This document shows, piece by piece, positions 9,306-18,635 of a stretch of DNA of 64,000 nt. Source of the stretch: Phreatobacter stygius (GTDB lineage: Bacteria; Pseudomonadota; Alphaproteobacteria; Rhizobiales; Phreatobacteraceae); NCBI RefSeq assembly GCF_005144885.1, contig NZ_CP039690.1, positions 310,001-374,000 of the forward strand, read 5' to 3'. Position 1 is the stretch's first letter; every line of letters begins with the position of its first letter. The notes under the pieces are model-generated. The model made no database searches. It was not told the DNA's origin and saw only the letters and a program-made list of their open reading frames with translations. The translations under genes and the position numbers were made by a program.

Positions 9306-9988
9306 GGATCAAGGGCAACCTTTCGCAAGGGAATGTGGCATGAAAATGCCGCGCCGGTCAGCCGATGCCGGAGGTCGAAGGCCGGTCTTCGGCCGGTGCT
9401 CCGAAGCCCGCGACGGGACCCGGTTTGCCGCCTGGCTTTGATCCCTGGGCTTCCCGGTCTCGGGATGTGCCGGCGATCGGGCAAGCCACCGCCAAGGTTG
9501 ACAACGACCTGGACCGGCATGGTGCTGCGGTGGCGCGCTCTTGGCCTTGAGGGCGCGACCGGCGATCGCGCGCCGCGCGCCGGCCACCGGAAACGCCGGC
9601 CTCCGCAGCCGAGGCCGGCGGGCTTCGGAAATCGCGCGGCGTCCTCGCTTGCCGGGAGGCGGCGGCGATCGGCGCGGCCGCGGATAGCGGGCGGTTCGCC
9701 CTGATTGATCCACAGGTTAACGAACACAAAAGGAACGTTTGGCCGGGTGGGATTCCATCAACCAAGCCATTTCAAGTACTTGGCTAAAAACATGGTGAAC
9801 AAGGCGTTAACGATGTTTGAGAAACGCTGGGGTGTCGCGGTATCTTTCCGAAGATCTCATCGGTAGATTATTGGTGCGGCGGACTGTTGTCCCGCCGGTC
9901 GTCGTGTTGCGTCCGAGAGGCACTTGGGCCGTGACACGAAGGCTGTCGGGGGCCTGTCTGCGAGAGTATGAGGACGCGGGCGACGACC
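9306..9988. promoter_or_regulatory. 680-bp gap with an AT-rich leader upstream of the growth pole ring gene
   Basis: The left two thirds are GC-rich and show no supported gene. From about 9705 to 9880 the base composition shifts to AT-rich, unlike the surroundings, as expected of a promoter region for the large gene at 9989. It holds two TTAACG half-sites (near 9717 and 9806) that resemble part of the CtrA site TTAACCAT, and the 10-bp palindrome CAAGTACTTG at 9773-9782. The exact promoter cannot be assigned. Confidence 0.45.
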
Positions 9989-12900
9989 ATGGCGAACACT
10001 CCCAAGAAGATCCAGGATCCGGCTGAAGCGGCTCTTGCGGCGATCCAGGATGCGCTGAACCTCGCGACCGAGGAGGCCAAGGGCACGACGAAGCCGGCGG
10101 TTCAGGAACCCTCCAAGGTCCAGCCGGCGACCCGGTCGGCCGAGAACGCCAAGGCATCGGCCTCGCCGGTCAAGGTCGACGACGATCTGTTTGCCGACAC
10201 CAAACGCGCCGACAGCGTGGTGGCGCCGAGCCAGGCCGCCGCCAATGACGACCGGCGCGACATCGCCCAATTGCTCGAGCGTCTGTCCAGGCGCGCCTCC
10301 GCGACACCGCTCTGGATCGCTTTCTTCATGTCGATCGCCTGGACCGGGCTCGGCCTGTTCCTCGGTTCGCGCCTGCTCGCCGGCGCCAGCGTCGACTTCG
10401 CCTCCCCCACCGTCCTCACCTTCCTCACCGCGCTGGTCCTGCCGGTCGTCTTCTTCTTCGTCATGGGCGGGCTGATCCGCCGCACCCAGGAAATGCGCAT
10501 CGTCGCGCGCGGCATGAGCGAAGTCGCCATTCGCCTGGCCGAGCCGGAAACCATCGCGCGTGAATCCGTCGTCTCGGTCGGCCAGGCCATCCGCCGCGAG
10601 GTCGCCGCCATGGGCGACGGCGTCGAGCGGGCGCTGGCGCGCGCCAACGAGCTGGAATCGCTTGTCCATAACGAGGTCGCCTCGCTCGAGCGCGCCTATA
10701 ACGACAATGAACTGCGCATCCGCAACCTGATCGAGGAACTGGTCACCCAGCGCGAGGCGATCGTCTCCAATTCCGAGCGCGTCCGCGGCGCCATCACCGG
10801 CGCCCACGAGCACCTCGCCTCGCAGATGGCCGAAGCCGGCGACAACCTGTCGCGCCGGATCGACGAAAGCGGCCTGCGCGTCACCGGCAGCCTGGCCGAC
10901 AAGGCCGAGGCGATCACGGTGGCGCTCGGCCGCGCCGGCGATCACATGATCGACCAGATCCACGTGCGCGGCTCCGACATCGTCGAGCGCCTGGCGGCGA
11001 CCAGCGACGACGTTACCCGGGCCCTGTCGACCACCGGCGACCGGGTCACCACGGTGCTGACCGACACCGGCAACAGCGTCACCATCGCGATGGCCGAGAC
11101 CGGCTCGACCATGGCCGCCAAGCTGTCGGAAACCGGCACGACGATGACCGAGCACCTGGCCGCGACCAGTGCCGACATCACCCATGCCATTGCCTCGCGC
11201 GCCGACGAAGTGGCGACGCGGCTGAAGGACTCCGCCGAAGCCCTGGTCACCGAGCTGTCGAGCCGCGGCGGCGAAGTGTCGGTCCGGCTGAAGGATACCG
11301 GCGACGCCCTGGTCGCCGAACTGTCGAGCCGCGGCGGCGAGGTCACCTCGCTGCTGCGCGAGACCGGCCACAGCCTGGTCGCCGAATTGTCGAGCCAGAG
11401 CGGCGAGGTCACCTCGCTCCTCAAGGAGACCGGCGAAACCCTGGTCAACGAACTCTCGGTGCGCGGCAGCGACGTCACCTCGCGCCTGAAGGAAGCCGGC
11501 GAAACGCTGGTGTTCGAACTCTCGACCCGCGGCAACGAGGTCACCACCCGGCTGAAGGACACCGGCGAGACCATCGTCAGCGAACTGTCGATCCGCGGCG
11601 GCGAGGTTGTCGACAAGCTCGAATCGACCGGCGGCTTCGTCGCCGACAGCATCAGCCAGCGCGGCGACGCCTTTGCCGCCCGCATCGCCGAGACCGGCGA
11701 CCGCCTGCAGGTCACCGTCACCGACGTGGTCGACAAGCTCGAGCTGACCGGTGGCCATATCGCCGAAACCCTCGGCCAGCGCGGCGACGTGCTCGTCTCC
11801 CGCATCGCAGAAACCGGCGACCGGCTGCAGACCACCGTCACCGACGTGGTCGTCAAGCTCGAACAGACCGGCGGCCATATCGCCGAGAGCATCGGCCAGC
11901 GCGGCGACCTGCTCGCCACGCGCATCGCCGAAACCGGCGACCGGTTGCAAGCCACCGTCATCGACGTCGTCGACCGGCTCGAAACGACCAGCGGACAGGT
12001 CGCCGAAACCATCGGCCAGCGCGGCGAAGCGATCGCCTTCCGGATCGCCGAAACCGGCGCCCGGGTGCACACCGCCGTCACCGACGTCACCGACAAGCTC
12101 GAAGCGACCAGCGGCCAGATCGCCGAAACCATCGGCCAGCGCGGCGACGTGCTCGTCGCCCGCGTCGCCGAGACCGGCGACCGGCTGCAGACCACCGTCG
12201 CCGACGTGGTCGACAAGCTCGAAGCGACCAGCGGCCATATTGCCGAGACCTTCGGCCAGCGCGGCGAGGCGCTCGTCAGCCGCATCTCCGACACCGGCGA
12301 CCAGTTGCAGGTCACGGTTGCCAGCGTCATCGACAAGCTGGAATCGACCAGCGGCCAGATCACCCATACTTTCGGCGAACGGGGCGATGCGCTGGTGGCG
12401 CGGATCGCCGAAACCGGCAATATCTTCGGCGAGCGGGGCGACACGCTGGTTCAGCGCATCGCCGAGACCGGCGACCGGCTGCATTCCACCGTCACCGTCC
12501 AGGGCGACGAGCTCGACAAGCGCCTGTCGGTCACCGGCCAGCTGATCGCCGACGCGATCGCGCAGCGCACCAGCGAAGCCAAGTTCGCCATTGGCGATGT
12601 CGGCATTCAGGTGGTCGAGACCCTCACCGAAAAGGCCCAGGACGTGCAACTGGCGCTGTTCCGCGCCGGCGAAACCGTCACGACCGCCATTTCCGAGCGC
12701 ACCACCGGCCTGAAGTCGGAGATCGAGCTCGCCGGCACCGACGTGCTCTCGGCCTTCGCCACCCAGGGCACCGACCTCAGCAATCGCCTCGGCGCCATCG
12801 GCAAGGACGTCGCCGCCATTCTGGCCGCCAAGAGCGACGATCTGACCAGCCAGTTGCAGACCGCGGCCAGTGCCGTGTCGTCGGCGGTCGGCGAGCATGG

Positions 12901-15900
12901 CGAAGCCATCATCACCCGCATCGCCCAGAACGTGGTGACGCTGGAAGATGCGATCAACCGTCACAGCTCCGGATTCGAATCCAGGGTTGCCGCCCATGCG
13001 GCGAACCTGGACGAGGCGATCGGCCGCCACAGCGCCGGCTTCGAGCAGCGCATCGCCGGCTATACCGGCAATATGGAAGACGCGATCATCCGGCACAGTT
13101 CCGGCTTCGAGGAGCGCGTGCTCTCGCACGCCGCCAATATCGAGGACGCGATCATCCGCCACAGCACCGGCTTCGAGGAGCGGGTCTCCAGCCAGGCCGC
13201 GAGCATGGAAGAGGCCATCGGCCGCCACAGCCAGGGGTTCGAATCCAGGGTTGCCGGCCACGCCGCGACGCTCGAGGACACCATTGGCCGGCACACCTCC
13301 GGTCTGCGCGAGCTGGTTTCGTCGCACGCCACCTCGCTCGAGGACGCGATCGGCCGCCACACCTCGGAATTCGAGATGCGGGTCGCCGGTCACGCCACCA
13401 CGCTCGGCGAGTCGGTGGCGACCCATGTCGCCCTGCTCGACCACAAGCTGACCAACCATGTCGGGGCGCTCGAGGCGACCATTGCCGGCAAGGGCGGCGA
13501 ACTGGCCGACCGGATCCTCAACGACACGCGTGAATTCGCCGACCGGGTGGCGAGCAAGAGCACCGAGATCACCGAGGCGCTGGACGGACGGCTCGCCCGC
13601 ATCGACCAGGCGCTCGACAACCGCGCCCAGGCGTTCAATTCGACGCTCGCCAGCCGCACGCTCGAACTTGCCAAGGTGCTGGGCGACGGCGGCCGCAGCG
13701 TCACCGAGGCGCTCGAGAACAAGTCGGCCGAGATCACCTATAATCTCGCCAGCAAGTCCGACGAGATCACCCAGAGCATCACCGAGAAATCCGAGCAGAT
13801 CGCTCAGAACCTGACCACCAAGTCGGACGAGATTGCCCAGAACCTGACCGCCAAGTCGGATCAGATCGCCCGGCACCTCACCTCGAAGTCCGACGAGATC
13901 GCCAACAACCTGACGACCCGCTCGGACGCCATCGCGCTGCATCTGGCCATCAAGTCGGACGAGATCGCCCAGAACCTGACGTCCAAGTCCGACGCCATTG
14001 TCGAACATCTCGCCGTCAAGTCGGACGAGATCGCCTACAACATCACCTCCCGCTCCGACGAGATCGCCCAGACGCTGGCCAGCAAGTCGGCCGAGATCGC
14101 CGACAACCTCACCGCCAAGTCGAGCGAGATCACCCGGACGCTGAGCGACAAGTCGGACGAGGTCACCTACACCCTCACCGGCAAGGCCGATCAGATCACC
14201 GCGACCCTCAGCGACAAGGCCGACGAGATCAACCGCACGCTCGGCAGCCGCGCGCAGGAGGTGGCCGAGACCCTCGACACCCGGGTTGCCCGGTTCGAAG
14301 AGGTCGTGGTCGGCCGGCTCGAGACCGTGTCGCAATCGCTCGACGAGCGCGGCACCTCGATCGCCGAAAAGCTCGCCGCCAAGGTCGAGGCGGTGTCCTC
14401 GACGCTGCGCTCCAATGCCGAAGAGGTCGAGCGGACGCTGTCGACCATTTCCAGCGACATCACGCTGGGCCTGTCGACCCGCGTCAACGAGATCAACGCG
14501 GTGCTGGGTGCCCGCTCGACCGAGCTTGCCTCGCTGCTCGACGAACGCGGCAGCAATCTCGTCTCGCGCATTGGCGAAAACGGCCAGACCATCACCTCCG
14601 AGGTCAGCCGCGTCGGCGACATCGTGGTGCGGGCTCTGGAAAACCGCGGCGCCACCATTGCCGAGGTGCTTGGCCAGAAGGGCGCCGAGATCACCCAGGC
14701 TCTGTCGGAAACCGGCATCGAGGTCACCCGCTCGATCACCGATTCGAGCGAGCAGGCGGCGCGCACGCTGACCGATTCCTCGACCGCCTTCCGCACCACC
14801 GTGGACGAAGGCGCGCGTGAATCGATCGCGGCGCTGACCACCACCAACGAGCAGCTGCGCGGCGAGATCGGCGGCCTCTTGAGCAAGCTCGCCGAGTCGA
14901 ACATCGTGCTGCGCGAACTGTCGAGCCAGGCCGAGACCAATCTCGGCTCGATCAACCGCCAGCTCGGCAAGCGCATCGACGAGTTCCGCAACTCCGTCGA
15001 CACCGCCTCGACGACGGCGGAAACCTCGACCCAGCTGCTCAACGGCCAGATCAGCCAGCTCTCGACCGTTGCCAGCACGGTGCTGCAGGACGTCTCGGCG
15101 CTGACCGAGCGGCTCGACACCCAGGCCGCCGTGCTGACCAGCGCCGCCGAGCAGGTCGACAAGATGCAGGACCGGCTCGACACGTCGCTCGACGAGCGGC
15201 GCGGCGTGCTGGAGCACCTGGTCAGCCACCTCGCGAGCAAGACCGAGGACATGGACAACCTGATCAAGAGCTTCTCCGGCCTGCTCGACGACAATCTCGG
15301 CGCCGCCGAGAACCGGGCCCGCGAGATCGGCCGGGTGCTGGTCGAATCCACCGGCCAGACCACCCAGGCGATCCACGAACAGGCCGATGCCTTGCGGCTG
15401 GCCACCGGCAAGGAGCGCGAGCGCACCACCCACGCCTTGCGCTCGGCCTATGACCAGGCGACCGGCGACATGAACGCCCTGTTCCATGACGCGGCCGAGC
15501 GCTTCGCCGCGCTCACCTCGGGCATGAAGGGCATGGCGGCCGAGATCCAGGCCGAGCTGGCTGCGACCCGCAGCGAGCTGTCCCGTGGCATGGTCGAGAT
15601 CCCGCGCGAGACCCAGGAAAACGCCGCGGCCATGCGCCGCGTGGTCGCCGAGCAGATCAAGGCGCTGGCCGAACTGAACGACATCGTCGCCAAGTCCGGC
15701 CGGGCCTATGACGTGGCCGATCCCGCGCCGATCTCCTCGTCGCCGTCGCGCCGCGCCGAGCCGGTGCCCTTGCCGGTCATGCCGCTGCGCGGCGCCGGCG
15801 TTACCGAGCTGCCGCGCGCCGAAATCTCCCGAGCGGAAGTGCCGAGGGCCGAACAGCCCAAGCCCGAAACGCCGCGGCCGCGCGCTGCTGAAACCCGCCG

Positions 15901-16381
15901 CGAGGCCCCTGCCCGCACCGAGCCGGTGCGCGGTCCGGCCGATCGCGGCTGGCTGTCGGACCTGCTCGCCCGCGCCTCGACCGACGACAGCGACGGCGAG
16001 CCGCTGCGCCCGGCCTCGCGCCGGCCCCCGGCGCCTGCCGCCCTCGACAATCTCGACGCCCTGTCCTCGGACATCGCCCGGATGGTCGATCACGACGCGG
16101 TCGTCGACCTCTGGGAGCGCTGGCGCCGGGGCGAACGCAATGTGTTCTCGCGCCGGCTCTACACCACCCAGGGCCAGCAGACCTTCGACGACCTGCGCCG
16201 CCGCTATCGCCGCGACAGCGAGTTCCGCGACACCGTCGACCGCTATATCGACGAGTTCCAGCGGCTGCTCGGCGATGTCGACCGCAACGATCGCGACGGC
16301 TCGCTCGCCCGCACCTACCTGACCTCGGAAACCGGCAAGGTGTTCACCCTGCTGGCCCATTCGAGCGGCCGGTTCGACTGA
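9989..16381 (+). CDS. gpr: Giant apolipoprotein-like polar growth protein (GPR/RgsE family)
   Basis: 2,130 residues. A disordered N-terminus is followed by two membrane helices at about residues 105-165 (LWIAFFMSIAWTGLGLFLG and VLTFLTALVLPVVFFFVMG), then some 1,800 residues of amphipathic helix, then a Pro/Arg linker and a compact C-terminal domain (WERWRRGERNVFSRRLY). The helix region has striking internal repeats: six 22-residue units (11222-11617), seven 40-residue units (from 11618), seven 22-residue units (12962-13423) and seventeen 11-residue units of type KSDEIAQNLTS (13721-14281). Length, two N-terminal helices and apolipoprotein-like repeats match the Agrobacterium growth pole ring protein and Sinorhizobium RgsE, which form a ring at the growing pole and are needed for rod shape. 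The ATG at 9989 is preferred over one seven codons earlier. Confidence 0.87.
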   Translation: MANTPKKIQDPAEAALAAIQDALNLATEEAKGTTKPAVQEPSKVQPATRSAENAKASASPVKVDDDLFADTKRADSVVAPSQAAANDDRRDIAQLLERLSRRASATPLWIAFFMSIAWTGLGLFLGSRLLAGASVDFASPTVLTFLTALVLPVVFFFVMGGLIRRTQEMRIVARGMSEVAIRLAEPETIARESVVSVGQAIRREVAAMGDGVERALARANELESLVHNEVASLERAYNDNELRIRNLIEELVTQREAIVSNSERVRGAITGAHEHLASQMAEAGDNLSRRIDESGLRVTGSLADKAEAITVALGRAGDHMIDQIHVRGSDIVERLAATSDDVTRALSTTGDRVTTVLTDTGNSVTIAMAETGSTMAAKLSETGTTMTEHLAATSADITHAIASRADEVATRLKDSAEALVTELSSRGGEVSVRLKDTGDALVAELSSRGGEVTSLLRETGHSLVAELSSQSGEVTSLLKETGETLVNELSVRGSDVTSRLKEAGETLVFELSTRGNEVTTRLKDTGETIVSELSIRGGEVVDKLESTGGFVADSISQRGDAFAARIAETGDRLQVTVTDVVDKLELTGGHIAETLGQRGDVLVSRIAETGDRLQTTVTDVVVKLEQTGGHIAESIGQRGDLLATRIAETGDRLQATVIDVVDRLETTSGQVAETIGQRGEAIAFRIAETGARVHTAVTDVTDKLEATSGQIAETIGQRGDVLVARVAETGDRLQTTVADVVDKLEATSGHIAETFGQRGEALVSRISDTGDQLQVTVASVIDKLESTSGQITHTFGERGDALVARIAETGNIFGERGDTLVQRIAETGDRLHSTVTVQGDELDKRLSVTGQLIADAIAQRTSEAKFAIGDVGIQVVETLTEKAQDVQLALFRAGETVTTAISERTTGLKSEIELAGTDVLSAFATQGTDLSNRLGAIGKDVAAILAAKSDDLTSQLQTAASAVSSAVGEHGEAIITRIAQNVVTLEDAINRHSSGFESRVAAHAANLDEAIGRHSAGFEQRIAGYTGNMEDAIIRHSSGFEERVLSHAANIEDAIIRHSTGFEERVSSQAASMEEAIGRHSQGFESRVAGHAATLEDTIGRHTSGLRELVSSHATSLEDAIGRHTSEFEMRVAGHATTLGESVATHVALLDHKLTNHVGALEATIAGKGGELADRILNDTREFADRVASKSTEITEALDGRLARIDQALDNRAQAFNSTLASRTLELAKVLGDGGRSVTEALENKSAEITYNLASKSDEITQSITEKSEQIAQNLTTKSDEIAQNLTAKSDQIARHLTSKSDEIANNLTTRSDAIALHLAIKSDEIAQNLTSKSDAIVEHLAVKSDEIAYNITSRSDEIAQTLASKSAEIADNLTAKSSEITRTLSDKSDEVTYTLTGKADQITATLSDKADEINRTLGSRAQEVAETLDTRVARFEEVVVGRLETVSQSLDERGTSIAEKLAAKVEAVSSTLRSNAEEVERTLSTISSDITLGLSTRVNEINAVLGARSTELASLLDERGSNLVSRIGENGQTITSEVSRVGDIVVRALENRGATIAEVLGQKGAEITQALSETGIEVTRSITDSSEQAARTLTDSSTAFRTTVDEGARESIAALTTTNEQLRGEIGGLLSKLAESNIVLRELSSQAETNLGSINRQLGKRIDEFRNSVDTASTTAETSTQLLNGQISQLSTVASTVLQDVSALTERLDTQAAVLTSAAEQVDKMQDRLDTSLDERRGVLEHLVSHLASKTEDMDNLIKSFSGLLDDNLGAAENRAREIGRVLVESTGQTTQAIHEQADALRLATGKERERTTHALRSAYDQATGDMNALFHDAAERFAALTSGMKGMAAEIQAELAATRSELSRGMVEIPRETQENAAAMRRVVAEQIKALAELNDIVAKSGRAYDVADPAPISSSPSRRAEPVPLPVMPLRGAGVTELPRAEISRAEVPRAEQPKPETPRPRAAETRREAPARTEPVRGPADRGWLSDLLARASTDDSDGEPLRPASRRPPAPAALDNLDALSSDIARMVDHDAVVDLWERWRRGERNVFSRRLYTTQGQQTFDDLRRRYRRDSEFRDTVDRYIDEFQRLLGDVDRNDRDGSLARTYLTSETGKVFTLLAHSSGRFD

Positions 16382-16405
16382 GCCGGATCGACCCCGAGGA
16401 CAGAC

Positions 16406-16432
16406 AAAAGGGCGCCGCGAGGCGCCCTTTTT
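16406..16432 (+). terminator. Rho-independent terminator after gpr
   Basis: A stem GGGCGCC/GGCGCCC with a GCGA loop, extended by AAAA pairing with the following TTTT, then T-run. It begins 24 bases after the gpr stop codon. Confidence 0.92.
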
Positions 16433-16630
16433 GTTGAGGCGCCGGGCCAGGACGGCTGCTGAAGACATCAGCCCATGGCTGGTCGCTCCGCCGGCCTGCG
16501 ACCTTCGAAGGCTTCCGCCCTCACGGATCAGCCATTCCGAAACGCCGGCGACAGGCCGGACAGGCGGCGTATCGTTGCCGATACGAAGCGGCGTCGAAAC
16601 GCCCGCGAGGACGAAGCCGGGGAGGATGTG

Positions 16631-17740
16631 ATGCGGAGATGGATCGCAGCGGCGGCTCTGGTGCTTGTCGCGAGCCTGGCGCAGGCCGCCGAGACGCCGA
16701 GCTACCAGGTCGACGCGGCCTGGCCGAAGTCATTGCCGAACAACTGGCTCATGGGCCAGGCGGCCGGTGTCGCGGTCGATGGCGATGACCATGTCTGGGT
16801 CTTGCAGCGGCCGCGCACCCTGACCGACGACGAGCGTGCCGCCGCCCTCGATCCGCCGCGCTCGAAATGCTGCCGGCCGGCGCCGCCGGTGCTGGAATTC
16901 GACCAGTCGGGGACGCTGCTGCGCTCCTGGGGCGGGCCTGGCGAAGGTTACAACTGGCCGCAGAACGAGCATGGCATCCATATCGACGGCAAGGGTTTTG
17001 TCTGGATCGCCGGCAATGGCGAGAATGACGGGCATGTGCTGAAATTCACCCGCGACGGCAAGTTCGTGCTGCAGATCGGCCGGAGCGGACCTCAGACCAA
17101 TTCGACCGACACTGCCCGCCTCGGCCGGCCCGCCAACATGACGGTCGATGTCGCGGCCAGCGAGATCTATATCGCCGACGGCTATTTCAACCATCGCATC
17201 ATCGTCTTCGACAGCGAGACCGGCGCCTTCAAGCGCATGTGGGGGGCCTATGGCCGGCCGCCGACCGATCTCAGGCTGCCGGCGTTCAGCCCGGACGCGC
17301 CGCCCTCCCCTCAATTCGGCAATCCCGTCCATTGTGTCAGGCTGTCGCGCGACGGGCTCGTCTATGTCTGCGACCGGATCAACAACCGCGTCCAGGTGTT
17401 CCAGCGCGACGGCACTTTCGTGCGCGAGTTCTTCGTCGAGCGGCGAACGCTCGCCAATGGCTCGGTCTGGGACCTCGAACTGTTTCCCGATGCGAACGAG
17501 ACCTTCCTGATCAATGCCGATGGCGCCAATAACGAGGTCCGCATCCTCGAACGCTCCAGCGGCACTGTCGTCGGCGCCTTCGGCCGCAGCGGCCGCAATG
17601 CCGGCGAGTTCCACTGGATCCACAACGTCGCGCTGGATTCACGCGGCAATATCTTCACCACCGAGGTCGACAACGCCAAGCGCGCCCAGCGCTTCCTCCT
17701 GCGCGGCGACATGGTGTTGCGCCGGCGGGCGGCGCAGTAG
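16631..17740 (+). CDS. Exported NHL-repeat beta-propeller protein
   Basis: 369 residues with a signal peptide (MRRWIAAAALVLVASLAQAAE, cleavage after AQA). The mature protein consists of repeated NHL-type blades: GVAVDGDDHVWVLQRP, GIHIDGKGFVWIAGNG, NMTVDVAASEIYIADGY.NHRIIVFD, CVRLSRDGLVYVCDRINNRVQVF and NVALDSRGNIFTTEVDNAKRAQRF. This gives a six-bladed propeller of the peptidyl-alpha-hydroxyglycine lyase-like type, acting in the periplasm; no enzymatic role can be assigned. The ATG at 16631 has GGAGG seven bases upstream. The gene stands alone and converges on the lipoprotein gene. Confidence 0.88.
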   Translation: MRRWIAAAALVLVASLAQAAETPSYQVDAAWPKSLPNNWLMGQAAGVAVDGDDHVWVLQRPRTLTDDERAAALDPPRSKCCRPAPPVLEFDQSGTLLRSWGGPGEGYNWPQNEHGIHIDGKGFVWIAGNGENDGHVLKFTRDGKFVLQIGRSGPQTNSTDTARLGRPANMTVDVAASEIYIADGYFNHRIIVFDSETGAFKRMWGAYGRPPTDLRLPAFSPDAPPSPQFGNPVHCVRLSRDGLVYVCDRINNRVQVFQRDGTFVREFFVERRTLANGSVWDLELFPDANETFLINADGANNEVRILERSSGTVVGAFGRSGRNAGEFHWIHNVALDSRGNIFTTEVDNAKRAQRFLLRGDMVLRRRAAQ

Positions 17741-17794
17741 GGGTGGGGAGAATTCTCAGGACGCGGCCAGAAGGTGAAAAGCGCCACAGAATCG

Positions 17795-17817
17795 AACCTC
17801 TCCCTTGGGAGAGGGTT
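17795..17817. terminator. Hairpin between convergent genes
   Basis: An 8-bp perfect stem (CCTCTCCC/GGGAGAGG) with a TT loop lies midway between the convergent NHL-repeat and lipoprotein genes. It lacks a strong T-run, so termination is inferred from position. Confidence 0.4.
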
Positions 17818-17854
17818 GGTTCAGCGCTTTCTCTCCGCGTGAAGCCCTAACCCC

Positions 17855-18463
17855 TCAAACCCGCGCCGAAGCCCAGACCACGACGTCGCGCAGCACGGTC
17901 TGCAGCGCCCGGTCGAAAGCGGCCGAGACGGTTGCCGCGTCGATGGCTCCGACCGCCGCGCGGCCGGAGAACACCTGGCCGGCCAGGATCCGGCCGGAGC
18001 GGTCGTTGACCAGCTTGACCGAGACCTCGACCACCACCTCGCCACCGGCGCCGACCACCACCTCGAACGAGCGGATTTCACTCAACAGCTGGAAGTCCGA
18101 CGCCAGGCGGTCGCCCGGCCGGCCGACGGAACGCAGATGATTGGCGTTTTCGAAGGCCCGGATGATGCGTGCCTGCAACAGCTTGGGCAGGCGGTCGGCC
18201 CAGGCGCCGTCAGTCAGATAGGACACCGCGCCACCCGCCCCGCGCACCGCGATGCGCTCGGTATCGAGGCTGGCAATGGCCTTCGGTTCGACCACCATGA
18301 GCTGGCCGCGCTGGGCGCCCGGCCGCGTCGGAAAGCTGGTCGGCGCCGTCAGGTCATAGGTCTGCGGCGCGTTGCTGGAGGCGCAACCCGACACGGCGAG
18401 CGCGACGGCCAAGGCCATCCCGATCCGAAACTGTCCGCGCCGCTGACTCAATCCCAACCTCAT
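17855..18463 (-). CDS. ABC-type transport auxiliary lipoprotein (Mla-associated)
   Basis: 202 residues. The N-terminus RIGMALAVALAVSGCASS is a lipoprotein signal with the lipobox VSGC, so the mature protein is lipid-anchored. The following YDLTAPTSF and GQLMVVEPKAIASLDTERI segments fit the ABC-type transport auxiliary lipoprotein family (PF03886) that accompanies MCE/MlaD transporters in place of MlaC/MlaB. It is the last of four same-strand genes, 172 bases after mlaD, and probably serves lipid transfer between the membranes. The ATG at 18463 is chosen because it places the signal peptide at the N-terminus; an upstream alternative adds an unrelated basic stretch. Confidence 0.87.
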   Translation of the reverse strand: MRLGLSQRRGQFRIGMALAVALAVSGCASSNAPQTYDLTAPTSFPTRPGAQRGQLMVVEPKAIASLDTERIAVRGAGGAVSYLTDGAWADRLPKLLQARIIRAFENANHLRSVGRPGDRLASDFQLLSEIRSFEVVVGAGGEVVVEVSVKLVNDRSGRILAGQVFSGRAAVGAIDAATVSAAFDRALQTVLRDVVVWASARV

Positions 18464-18635
18464 TCCCTGTCCGCGTTCGGCGCGGGCGCTTGTTCTTCCC
18501 GAGCATTTCAAGCGACGTGGGCCCCGGCCCGTCAATAGTGACGCTGCGCGGGCGCGTGCAAGACATGACGACAAGCTGACACGCTAAAGCGTCCTGCCGA
18601 TTCCAGGAACCGGAAAAAAGCTCAGCTGCGGTACT

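Noticed and set aside
9731-9752. GGAAC upstream of gpr as an EcfG promoter
   Set aside because: No CGTT follows at 16-17 bases; TTCC is found instead.
11222-14281. CRISPR-like regular repeats
   Set aside because: Periods of 33, 66 and 120 bp are whole codons, units are diverged and contiguous with no unique spacers, and they lie inside a coding frame.
9857-16468. A 2,203-codon open frame on the minus strand across the whole gpr gene
   Set aside because: It is antisense to gpr. The repeats and GC-rich codons of gpr keep the opposite frame free of stops, and its translation is a repetitive GDLAALA-type low-complexity string with no domain or start signal.
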